DNA from: Glandiceps talaboti
Lineage: Eukaryota > Hemichordata > Enteropneusta > Spengelidae
Direction of reading: 5' to 3'
NCBI RefSeq assembly: GCF_964340395.1
Contig: NC_135569.1
Location: 10,103,540-10,167,539, forward strand
Length of the DNA: 64,000 nucleotides
This document shows, piece after piece, positions 1 to 12,500 of this stretch. Numbering within the stretch: position 1 is the stretch's first letter; the number at the start of each line of letters is the position of its first letter. The position numbers were made by a program, and so were the translations under genes. The notes under the pieces were generated by a model, which ran no database searches, was not told where the DNA came from, and saw nothing but the letters and a program-made list of their open reading frames with translations.

Positions 1-917
1 ATCATATATTTTGTACCTGGACACTTCTGTGATCATTCCATACCATTTTCTTCAGTGGATTTTATGATAAGTTGGATTCAAACTTACACACATTAATTGA
101 CGATACATCCTACAGAAGTTAGAGGTTTAGAGATTTGAACCTTTAGGTTTTTGCTCTTCAAACTGTGTTCCAAACTTCCAAATACAACTTGAATTTTCAC
201 AGTTTCATCAATTCAAAGTTCATGAAAAGCCCACTTGAGGCGTGAAACTAGTCACACAAGTGTTACGCTTTATATTATACTTGACTTGTGAAGGTATTTA
301 CTCAAAATACAATTTTTTGAAATAAACAATTACCCTGTGTATTCCTAAAACATTGAAAACAAATTGTTTTGGTTATTTCTTAGCCATGATGAAACCATCA
401 GTGATAAAAACAACCCGTTTCTACTTCTGATAAAATAATGTGAAATAACATGAATAAATAATGTACCTTGAAAATACCAGACTTGAGTTCTAGAATCTTT
501 GCTGTTCAAAACTCTCCTTCTATACCATCCTCACAATTTCAGTTATTTAGATTGTGCACACGACAGAAAACTTTCTTGTAACAGTTTTTATATCGTAAAA
601 AATAAAGCTATTTCAATCAAGATTGTACATATTCTTCTTGTCTTGAAATACCACCCCTACCCTCAGGTGATGTGGCAATAATTGCCCCCCCCCCCCTCCT
701 CCACCCAGGGAATGGGATGTCATGAGGTTGGTATGAAGGCAATCTGCACAAGTTTGTAACTTTACCAGGGTACCCCATCATATGTAGGGTAAAAAACACA
801 CTGGTTACTATGCAAGTTTACCTCTGTTTGTATCATGAAAACCTGGGTGGAAAAACCAGAATGATGTATGCTCCTGGTACAGCAAGTCCTGCTTTGGTAA
901 GAGTGGGGGTTAGTTAG
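1..917. other. Downstream flank, no gene seen
   Basis: AT-rich sequence with a poly-C run near 686-697 and short chance reading frames only. No conserved coding segment or RNA gene was recognised. Confidence 0.5.
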
Positions 918-1087
918 CAGTGTGCCCTCTCATGATGGCCAAATTGTGTTGATGTAAGTCAAAATGGCATTTCTTGTGAGTCACCACATAGTAAGAGATA
1001 AGAGGAACACCAAATTTTGGTGTGTCACTAGAAATTGTGTGCGTCAATGGTGTGTCAAATTGGCTTAGAGGGCACACTGTTAGTTAG
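910..1087. mobile_element. hAT-like MITE with perfect 8-bp target duplication
   Basis: A 162-bp element (918-1079) begins CAGTGTGCCCTCT and ends AGAGGGCACACTG; terminal inverted repeats extend about 26 bp. It is flanked on both sides by TTAGTTAG (910-917 and 1080-1087). An 8-bp duplication and CA..TG ends point to the hAT superfamily. It has no coding capacity. A second copy is at 54657-54828. Confidence 0.85.
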
Positions 1088-1429
1088 TGAACACTACTGT
1101 AAGGATTGGTATTATATCAAAGCTTGAGTTTTCATACAGCAAAGTTTGATAGAATCTAAAGTCTTTTACTTACTCACAAAATCAGCCAACAAGGTACAAT
1201 TCTGTATGGAATGTAACAATTAATAATAATTCACTGAAAAACAAGACTACAACTAAATACTACAGTACTTATGTTCCTGACTTAGCATGATCAGACATAA
1301 TTTATTGGTCTCATATATCCCTGTCACACAGTACCCGACATTTCCACTTCAAGTACATTATGGAATTCATGGTGTTTTCTAGGTGAATTCTGACAGGAAT
1401 TTCAGGTTCCTTAAAAACAGAAAGTCACG

Positions 1430-3944
1430 CTTCATATACCAATCACCATAATTATTTATTGCACCAAATTTACATAGTTTAGTTATTGACTTAGGTACAA
1501 TCAAGGGTTCAAAGTTGTGCACAATTTTTTTTTTTACAATAAATTTTCACCAAACCAAAATTCTCTGCATTATTTTCATGGTTGCGTCATGGTTCAAGCT
1601 CCACTAGTATAAGTTTTATTCAATTCTTCATGGAATTCCATCCATATATTTTCTGCAGAAAATGTCAGGTACAGTGTGGTTTAAATTACATGAAATTCTT
1701 CCCTCACAATTTACATATTGAACAGCCGATTTAAAACTAGTACAGTCTGTCAAGGGAGGTGTTTAATTACTGTGACAGCCATTAGAGGTCAGAGGTCACA
1801 TGGATGACTGCCAGGAACTGACTACAACTACATACTGCCTAGCTACAGATCTCAAGTACTGATGGTGTGGATATGTAAATGATCGGTCAACGCACTTCTA
1901 GGTTTGTAGCTTGAGGGAACTCTTTATGTAGTATTCTTTGGTGACAAAGTACAAAATTTTCTTTCAAAATTTTAAGACGTCAGTCTACGTACTCTGAAAT
2001 TTAGACTGTGCAACGCTGAAAGTTGCAAAACTTTATTTCACTTTGTGATAAAATAGTGTCTCCTTGTCCTCCTTTTCAAAGATAAATGTCAGAATCTCAA
2101 AATAAACTTGTACTCTTAAAAGTAAAAAAAAGAGAAAGGTGGGGTGCATGGGGGGTTTAAACACAAAATGTTCATTTTAAGAAATAACCATGTCAGGTGG
2201 AGTGATTTGTATTAGTTGATGTACACAGATTGACAAATTGTTACTTTTTGTTGATTAACATGTATAACATGTAAACAGGCAGTGACATGACTTGCACTGT
2301 CTGTAGTAAATTCATCTGAAGTTACTTATTTGCCTAGATAATTTTGATTGTTATTATCTTCAAGCAAATTTTTGTCATATCACTACTGAAGTTCTGTGAC
2401 ACTACAGTAATGTGTTGCTCCACTCACATTTCCACTGAAATAACTGAAAACATGTACAGATAATTGTTTAGGAATAAGGAGTGGTTTCATTGATTCATAC
2501 CTCACATGTTGCCAAATCTTTGAAACGGCTAGTAAAAAATAACACTATATTGCACAAGAACAGCGCCCTCATGGGACCATATGTTACCCTCATAGCGCTG
2601 CACCAGTAAGAGTGCCCTCATGCTGTCACTTTGTACCCTCAGAAGAGGAACAGAACATCCTCATTTGCTATTGCAATCCTAACCATGAACTCAGAATAGT
2701 GCCCTCATGTGACCTCAGAGCTTCTCCAGTAAGAGCGCCCTCATGCTGTCACTCAGCACTCTCAGAAGAGGAACAAGAACAGCATTCTAATTTGGCATCC
2801 TAACATAATATTGAGAACTTCAGCACATTTCATCAGTTCTTCTCTAGAAAATACCAGGGGTTAGGATGACGACCCAACTCCCTCAAAAAAAACTTCCTTT
2901 TTTTTTAGAATCAATCTTCCACACCACAAGTACTTGAAATCTAATTCTTTCCTCTTCTAAATTTACAAAAATTATAACTACTTTAACATTTTACTATCTA
3001 AACTTCTCGTAGATAATAACACCTCATAAATAATACAAGTACAATTCTTGTCTTCTTTCCCTTCAAATGGGTATATAATATTAATGAATTCGAAACAGAA
3101 AAAAAAGACACGACGATCTTGAAATAATACGTCATTGTTTCTACTACAGATATGGAAGAGACACTTTTAAATAGAGATTTTTGTACAGGTTGTAATTATG
3201 ATAATAACTAAATGCTGGCTGGCTAATGTACAAGAGATATAAGTACGTCATCACATTTTATCCGGTAAATATACACTGAAACGAACATCACGATTGGTAT
3301 TGCTAGCACATAAATGTATCATTGATTAATTTCCTTGTTAGTCCACGACTTATAATTTTTATACACAGAGACACAGAAAAGGCGGAGATATTGCATGAAA
3401 TACTCGCCATCAATGCTGGGGTATACGATTACAGTAAATAACATACAAACCACAAAATGACACTCCCATACAACATTATGTGAATCTTGGTGTGTTTTTT
3501 TTTAAAAGTCTACATCGTAATTTTTATATATATATACAGAAGCTCTTGTTCTGGTGGACAAACATTAAGAATAAAGGAAAGAACGTTTTTTTTTTCTCTC
3601 TCTCTCTATGTATGTAGGGCTATACATATAATCTGTAAAACTGATGTTTTCCCATAATAATACAACGATATATTTTACAAACAACCAAAGAAGTACCAAA
3701 CAGCCAAAAATTTGCATCACAAAACTAAACTAGTATGGCCAGCATTATTATGGTTGGACAGAGAATATTTTTTTTTTCGGTGTTTTTTTTTTTTTTTTTG
3801 GTTGTCAGTATTGCAGCTTTCATCAAAACCATATGTGGTAGCTGGAATTGATGGAACTTGATAGCGAAAGTGGCAAATAATGGTGAAAATTGTGGGCTCT
3901 TCTCTTGTTAACATCTGGAGTATTTCGGTTATTGATCATACTTC
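1430..3944 (-). other. VAMP: Candidate VAMP 3' UTR
   Basis: AT-rich sequence with no plausible coding exon lies downstream of the proposed stop. On the minus strand an AATAAA (plus-strand tttatt near 1454) is a possible polyadenylation signal giving a 3' UTR of about 2.5 kb; other AATAAA-like sites exist. It includes a tandem duplication at 2603-2802. The extent is inferred only. Confidence 0.3.
2603..2802. repeat. Two-unit tandem duplication, ~123-bp period
   Basis: Two copies start with ccagtaagagYgccctcatg and contain gctgtcac and ctcagaagaggaac, ending near gcatcctaac or gcaatcctaac. The copies have diverged by small indels. It sits within the candidate VAMP 3' UTR. Confidence 0.8.
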
Positions 3945-3964
3945 TCACTGTGTTGCAACCCAGA
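3945..3964 (-). CDS. VAMP: VAMP last coding exon (C-terminal residues and stop)
   Basis: The acceptor tttgtttgtgttttacag precedes TCTGGGTTGCAACACAGTGA. Joined in phase 1 to exon 5 it gives I-W-V-A-T-Q-stop, completing the anchor with a very short lumenal tail. VAMP genes commonly have such a tiny last coding exon. The acceptor is strong and the frame fits, but it is 4.2 kb away and only six residues long, so another exon in the interval cannot be excluded. Confidence 0.6.
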
Positions 3965-6900
3965 CTGTAAAACACAAACAAAATATATGTTAATACTACA
4001 TTCACACTAAAAGCAGTTTACATTGCATATACTGATATTCACCACTGAGGGCGCTGATGAAACATGAGCATGTGTCGACCTTGTTCCTGCGAAGCTTTGA
4101 GTACATTGGTAACGAGTGGGCAATCTGGTAAAATTTGTATAGTTTTCTACACTTTATAATATAAGTTTTGGGTGAGCTTGAGTAATATTACTGTCCCTAA
4201 CATTACCAAGAAACAAAATTTCTTTAGTTTGTTATCATTTAATTGTAAGTTTGATGTGCTTATTTCATGGCTCAAGTACAGATCACAGGAGGGATTGACT
4301 TTTTCACTAACGACAAATCAACATGCTACAATTTGACCCTTTAGAACGTGGTAAATTCAATGATTTGACTCCCCAGCAAATATTTATGTTACTGTATGTG
4401 ATTGGCTCCCTAGCATGCAGTAATATTCTGATTTGACCCCCTAGCATGCAGTGATATTGTATCATTTGACACCTAGCAGGTATTTTCATAATACAGTTGA
4501 CTCCCTAGCATGCAATGATATTCTATGGTTTGACCCTTGTGAGCTTCATAAAATATGATTTCAACCCCCCTCCCCCCCTCATTGTGGGAACCTACGGTAA
4601 CCCACAGCCAATAATCTTGATATATGAAAATACAAACATTAGCATTACGCTGCTTATCTACGATACTATCTCTGAATACACTTCATTTGCATATTCTATG
4701 ATGTAGATTACGTTTGTAACAGTAACTAGAAGATATATTTGGATGACGAAAGTGTGGACAGTGTAAAGCATCTATGCAGACATAACTACTGAAAAAGTTC
4801 TTTATAGCAAAAAAAAAGTAATGAAGGGTTATTTGGTTAGTGAGTTAGTTTAGAAATTACAGGAAGATAAAGTGAGAGAATGTTAGAAATAGAACGTGTG
4901 AGCTCTGATCTTGAATATTAAACTTCTGGTGCATGAAATGACAAGACATTGTGGTTATATTGAAATTTGTTATTATTATATATGGTGGATTTTGGGTTTA
5001 TAATATCAAATGAAAATTTCTACTCAGAGAGTCAAACATTTTTGGAAATGAACCCCAAATTTTCGCTGACATCTTATCAGTGTCATCAGGGGCGTGCTAC
5101 ATACAATGGACTTATTATACGTCTCAGAAGAGATGTGAAGCAAGCTAGAGTGATGTAGCTGGGTCCGTCTGATTTCGATGTCCGCATTCCGATTTACACT
5201 TGGTATCTTCTGATAATTTACACAGGAGAGGGTTGAAGGAAGCCATTAATACCCACCAGAGGCCCAATCTAAATCAGGATGGTGGTATCGAAGGGCCAGC
5301 ATATCTCGCGTGTCTCTCGTCCAAGTCACATGATAACAGTCCATTGCAGTACACCCCTTATGATACTGACGAAAATTTGGAATTTGTTTCCAAAAAAAAA
5401 TTTTTTTTTTTGACTCTGAGTATAAATTTTCATTTGATACTATTAATCATAAAGTGTATCTATAAACATATCTTTATGTACTGCTGTGAAGAATTCAAAA
5501 ACTCTACCTGTGTGATAATTTTTACTTCTATAATACTATGCCTAGATCAATCATTCTTGATGATGTTTAACATGATATATCAAATCTGATATGGAATGTT
5601 AAACATCATGATATTCAAGTTAAACATCATTAGAAAATGTCTTTCTGATTGGACACGACATAGTGATTCCGAACATAAACAATGAACAAACAAATGTTGG
5701 GCAATCTTTACCATTGATGTTATTACGTATGGGACTGAGACATCTTTCAAAATGGGGAAAATTTTGATGAAAATATCCATACCCAAATAATAGTATGTTC
5801 ATTTACGGCCAGCACCTTTACCTAAATACGGTCAATACATATTACATCTATGACATTGGCATCAATCTGGTTTTTGGTACAGTCTTTACTGTGACCCCGT
5901 TACTACTTATTACAATATCATTTTGTGTCTTAGGATGAAAATTGACCAATGAAAAGATCTACTAAGGGGGCGCATTCAATGCTAAGATCACCCAGAATAG
6001 TCATAATAAAGAATGTAATCAAAAACAAACAAATAATAAACCACTATATATCCATATAACATAGTGGCCACTTGTCATTAACTATACCAATCTATGTCAT
6101 GTTAAGGGGTCTTATCCTATTACTATCCCACACCTTGTCAACCCTAACTCCCTAGCTTTGATACAAATATACACTGACTATACATTTAGTCCTCTGTTAT
6201 TCTGCTCTCCTGTCAGTGGTATGTATAAAAGCAGGGCTAAAATTTAACTTGTATGGTAGTAACATTTAGCCAAGTGGATAACCTCAGCTAGAGTTTTCTG
6301 TTGTTCTTTTTTTCATTGGTCTAACAGTTTACCAACTATAAATTTTGCCATATGATATTTAGTAATCTGCAAGTACTGGACTACAGCTAATTTCAAGCTT
6401 CTCGGTAGTTTAATCAGATTGCCCGTTTTATTCCTAAAACCACATCACCATTACCTGAATGAACACAAATGCAATGACAACCATTCTAGTCTACTAATCT
6501 ACCACATCACAATACCGTCGACTCCGAAAACAGGTCCAACTTTACTGACTACCACAGTAGGATAGAGGTTCTTTCAAAACACTAACTATAGAGGGCTTTC
6601 CAAACATTGACTTATAGTCCACACAGGATATGAAAACACAATTTAGTTGATGAGGGAGTGTTTTGTGTTAGGATTAGGAATGGTACATGCATTATATTTC
6701 GCTACATATATACAATAACAGACGTGATACACACAATTTGATACAGATTCTCATTCTCATCACTTGCATGAATCCCATACTGAATCTCAAGCAGTTGCTG
6801 TTTTTACTGGTGATTTAATATACAAACTGAGCAAATGGACTGAAAATGACAGAATTTTTGACAGAAAATACTAACAATGCACTTTTCACTATGGTCAATG

Positions 6901-9200
6901 TTTGCAAGTCAGAACAGAGAATACCATATCATACAGTAAACGAGACACAGTTATCATTTGAGGGTTCTTATTTGCCACCAAGCATGCAAGCATGTGCTTA
7001 CCCATGCCAAATATCTTAGCCCTGTGTTGCCCAAACTGGGAAAAAGATACAGCAAGAAAGCATTGTTTTAAAATAGACAAGTTACATGTGCACTAAACAC
7101 TGGAGCAAAGAACTACCACCTTTTCCCCCATTTCCAAACAAATGGAATCTTCCAAGTAATGCAAAATGATTTGGATTAAACCATATAAATATTACATGGA
7201 GGTGGAAAGCTGATTAAACTATGTGTATGGGGGAAGGGACACAATAATGAGAAGAACTGCTTGGAATGAAAAAAAGCATGTATACTTCAAATATAACCCG
7301 CGAAAAAAACCACCAGTGTGTTTGCTTGAATGAAGTGAACCAAGGAAAGACTTCACTTAAAGACAAAAGTTGGTAACAGTGTAATTGATACAAAAACAAT
7401 AGTGGTGCCTTGGAGAATGATGCTTTGATCAGTTTGATTATATCTGTGGAAGTTATAATGTAGCAGACTTGATCATTCTATCAGTAAACAGAGTTATAGG
7501 ATCCAGGGCTCATGTGGTTTTTATACTTTGATAAGACACCAACACAAATTACATATGCATGAAACTTCTTGCTTACCACAATGAGCAAACACATTGGTGT
7601 TTTTGGGTGGGTTTTATGTCAATTTATATGAGATCTTTGAAATAATTTGGATTCTAATCAATCATTATACTCTAAACTAACTTCATAATTACTATATGAA
7701 AATCTATCAGACATGTCAGTTCACTGTTCAACATATCACCACTCTGTTGCTATCATTTTGTCCTTAAATCTACTATACTATTTAATAATAATAATAATAA
7801 TAATAATAACAATCATTTATATATATACTTTAACTACCAATCTGTGTGATATTTCTAAAATCATCACCTACAAGTGTCTAAATCTCCACCTGAGTGACAT
7901 CAAACAGGACAGATCACAAACCTGCATCACGAAAGTTCTACTAACTTTTATCTCTCTGATATTTAGATTGACTCCTTTGCAACATTCCGCTATCACAATT
8001 TTCACATCTGTGTATATTCGTACATTTTAACAAAACTATAGAACTGTGACAAAGATTCTTAGCGTGACATATTTCTATTATAATGTACTTACTGACAATG
8101 TGTATGATATTCCTACAATGTGTATGATATTCCTACATATTGCTTACAACCATAATATTCATATATTTTTAGCATGACATATTTGTATTAAAATATACTT
8201 ACTGACAATGATAATAATGATAACCACAATAACTGCTATCAAGATCAGCCACATCTTTAGGTTTTTCCACCAATACTTCCTCTTCAATTTACCAGCATTC
8301 GTCTCAAATTGTGATGCACCTTGTTGTAATGCATCTGTTGACGAACACATTACAAAATATATGTTACAGGCCATACTCTATCTAGTAACTATGAGTGGGC
8401 TCGTTTTCTACAACCTCTCTCTCCATCATATCGTACAATGGATGTGTCAAGCAAGATGTTCCGTTCTTACTACTGACTGGGCAGTTTAAATGCAATTGGA
8501 GCGTTGATATAAACATGATGGCATTATCACGTCCTCACGTGACTTACTTTCAAACTGGAGGTTGTGTTTGCAGTACACCAAACAAAGTAACCAATTACAA
8601 CTGCTTGTCAGTGTGTGATGGATTACTACTGACATGCGCTGTTCACCCTTTCCCCAGCATGATATGGCTAGAATATCAGTACAATTGTCCATTTGACTAT
8701 ACACGGAGAGAGGTCATAGAAAACTTGACCCCACATACACACATGTATATAAATGAGTGTGAGAAATATAGAAAGTTCTTTACTTCAGTGTTAAGTGTTG
8801 TAATATCTAATACTGTACAAATACAGAAAGTTCTTTACTTCAGTGTTAAGGGTTGTAATATCTAATAATGTACAAATACAGAAAGTTCTTTACTTCAGTG
8901 TTAAGGGTTGTAATATCTAATAACGTACAAAGAAACACTGAAAATCGTCCCTACCTGCACGGTCATCCAATTCTGAAAGTTTCTGATCTCTCTCTAACAC
9001 CTTGTCAACATTTACTCTCATGATATCCACCACCTACAAGTAAACACAGTCATTAATGTACATAGTGGTACAACATTATAATCACACAGGCTGCTGAAAT
9101 ACTAACAATTAATGTAATAATGAATTTCCTCTCTTGTATGTGTGTGTAAATGTGTTTCTGTCTCTGTGTGTGGTATATGTGTGTGTATGGTGGGGGTGTC

Positions 9201-9241
<41 letters not shown>

Positions 9242-9520
9242 TATGTGGGTGTGGTGTGTATGTATCTGTGTGTATGTGTATGTGTATGTGTCTGTGTGTA
9301 AGTGTATGTGTGTAAGTTTATGTGTGTGTCTCTGTGTTTTTAATATTTTCACATTTGAACTTCAATTATTCTACTGTGCTATGTTAAAGTGTGGTAAACT
9401 CCCAACATTCCCTAATAGGCATTCTACTTGGGTTCCCTACCAAAAGGTACATGTGTGGAAATTTTACCAGACCCTACCCTTCGTTTAATACTGGGCTTCC
9501 AAATCTTTAGTTAAAATGCT

Positions 9521-9564
<44 letters not shown>

Positions 9565-12500
9565 AGTCATTCCTACATCATTTATCTACATGATGGTTCT
9601 GTTGAAGCTTGCGTTTCAATGGTGGCCATCATAGAATGGTCATAAGGAAGTAGTGTCCTTTCTGTTGAAACCAAAATCTGAGAATGTCATCTCAAGTTTC
9701 TTAAACTTAGAAAGCACATCTCTGATTACACATTAAAATGTGGATTTCATGGAGAAATTCCATATGGTACTCTGGTTGAAACTGAAAGCAGCTGTTAATA
9801 ATAACTTTATCTTAAAACGATACATTTCATATCTAACCTTTCAAAACAACGTCTGCCTTTCTATCATATCCTTTTACCATTTCACTGTCGGTGATAAAAC
9901 ATTTTTATGCATTTTTTTGTACAATGGAACCACTGTTTAAAGAAAATTTTGAGATAAATTTATTGTGACAGATTATATCTGTCATTTTTATCTAAAATGA
10001 AGTTGAAATGAGTAAAAAATTTATGGGGGAAAAAAATTTTGATGATTATTTTAACGGGCAAGTGCATGGTACTGAAGATGTGGTAGAATAGCAGGAAGCT
10101 GATAAGAACACCAGGATACTGTACATTCAAGGTTGTTTTAAATAGACTAGAAGATAACACATGATGTCCTGTATTTCTTAAAGCAGCATTTGATCATAAA
10201 AGCTGACACACAGCAAAAGTGAGTCCATTATTTTGGGTCAGCCCCCACCCCCACCCCCATCCGCACCCTTCCTCAACACACACACTCTTCCCTCGAACAA
10301 AAAACTCACACTGTGAAGTAAAATAACAAAATATAGTTTGACTTTGACAATTGTATAGGTAAAATGTTAATTTTTGAAATTCCTTGCAGACTCATTTTCA
10401 GAAATTCAAAGTGGTGATTTCACGAGGACTTTGTGCACACTTGTTAGATGGTTTGTAATGCTTACCTCATCCACCTGCGCTTGTGTTTGCTGCAGTCTTT
10501 TGTTCTGCACTGCTGGCTGTGGTGCTCCTGGCTGTCCGGGTTGTGATGCCCTATGTCAAACAATAAATACAATTCATAAATTCATGTTCACATGATTTCC
10601 ACATAAATTCATCCCCAAGGTGCATTCTTCCCTAACATATTTATTACACATGACAAATTGCTTCATCTGGAAAGGAAATAACTACATTCATTCATTTATT
10701 CATTCATTCATTCATTCATTAATACTAGACAATACAAAGAAATTTAGTTAGAAAGAAAACTTCTGAATTTCTAAGAACACCACATACTACCTGAATCCAT
10801 GCTGAACCTAAAAACACAACAAAGGATTATTACGATATCAATATATTTCTTGTATCTAAACATTGGTAAGGAGATAAATACATTTTCCATACCACAAGCA
10901 GTACTCCTGTTCTGCTATACGTTTACAAGTTTTCTCTTACCATACACCTTAAATTTCCTCTTTACAAAAAAATAAGAATGCATGTACATGTATAAAGAAA
11001 GTCGAAGTATTGAACCAAGTTCAGTTCGTCATGAAGGAGATATTATTTGAATAACATAATTATTACTCAAATATAATTCTTAGTTTTTCAAGTATTATAC
11101 ACATGTATGCATGCACGCATGCGCGCACACACACACATGCTACTTTATCAAAATACCCCAGCAGTAAAGTGTAAGATACATCATATTATACTGCCCTCGT
11201 CTTTTTTCAAAGGGAAAGGCAGATGAGAGTACCCTGACACATCATACAGCCAGACTGCTACAGCAGGATATATGCTTTAGAGGAAATCAACTAAATATGA
11301 AATTATGCAGAGACAAAAGAAACTATGCACTATCAAATTCTAAATGCAATTTTTTAATTAGATTTTCACTCCATGCAGGACTAGAACTAGGACTGCTTTA
11401 CTTATATCTAAAAAAAAAACTCAAAAAAAGAACTCTATAGGAACATGGATCAGTTGGGAAAGTGCACATAATAATTTTGAACATACATAAAATGGTATTC
11501 TTATCATACACTTATTATCAATGCAATACATAGTAACCAGATTACAAACCAGATCTTTGCATTCTCCTTCACACAACTTTATCATGCAATACACCATATT
11601 CCACAGTTATCAGAAAGAGAAAAGATTTCATGGTTTGGCCACTAGGAGTGCTGTTCACAAGCCATTATGGGGAACAAAGTGAGGGCCAGAATAGTTGAGT
11701 ATTATAGACAGGTAACAAAGATACCACTCATTTCTGTGTTGTTCTCAATGAACTGTCTTATTATAGTGACTACTACCGGTAGAAATCAAAACATGCTTAG
11801 AATTTGTAATCCTGTTTTGCCCAACTTGCAGTTATTTGTGTATAAACAAATACCCTCCTGATAGAAAGAGGATTTTAAGTTAACCACTTCTGTAATGGTC
11901 ATTTAAGTTTTAAGAACAATGAATTCTTTTACATACATTTTGTTCATAGCTTTGTGCATTGCCTTATGATCAGTTGTCACAATCAAATTTTAGACCCCAG
12001 TTTGGTAAATCTGTGGTGTCCTCTTGCAAAATGAGTGGAACTTCAGTAACCAGAATATGACAAGGGTCTTAGGTATGTGTGTGTGTGTGTGTCAGGTAGT
12101 AGTGGTGGTGGTGGTGGTGGTGGTGGTGGAGGAAAGTAGTGCTCATCAGGCATATGAGAATATTCAAAGTTCAAATTTGATTCAATGAGGCTACAGGGTA
12201 GTTGGTACATGACAGACATTAGTAACAATCGTACAATATCACACTAGCTCAATAAACGAACTTCATTCATTTAAGTGTGGTTCTGGCATCAATGCAATGG
12301 CTGAACTTCATTTTCACATTTCTAACCAAATTTAGAAAAATTTCACACCTTCAACGATTGCAAATTCTGTATTACATTTATAAGTTGATTAAAATATACT
12401 GTTAATGTGATATACAGTACTAGGTTACTGCTAATATTTTAATGGGTTTACTATGTTTTTACTTTGCATCAAATTATAGTAATGTGACCGCTACAATTTT

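Larger units (their letters stand above)
3965..8202 (-). other. VAMP intron 5
   Basis: A 4.2-kb intron bounded by GTAAGTAT and tttacag. It holds a degenerate ~48-bp tandem repeat at 4330-4560 (copies of ccctagcatgcagtgatatt), a 13-bp perfect hairpin at 5561-5608, an (AAT)n run near 7784-7812, and a duplicated aatgtgtatgatattcctac at about 8096-8136. The reading frames here look like chance. Confidence 0.6.

Noticed and set aside
5200-5589. 129-residue plus-strand frame
   Set aside because: Contains homopolymer-encoded KKKFFF and AT-rich hydrophobic sequence; no family resemblance.
8395-8865. 156-residue plus-strand frame opposite VAMP intron 4
   Set aside because: It runs into the 55-bp minisatellite, has no recognisable domain and lies antisense within an intron.
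10791-10807. Possible 17-nt VAMP microexon (acceptor tttttag, donor gtagta)
   Set aside because: Exon 2 ends in phase 2 and exon 3 starts in the matching phase; inserting 17 nt breaks the frame, while direct joining keeps it.
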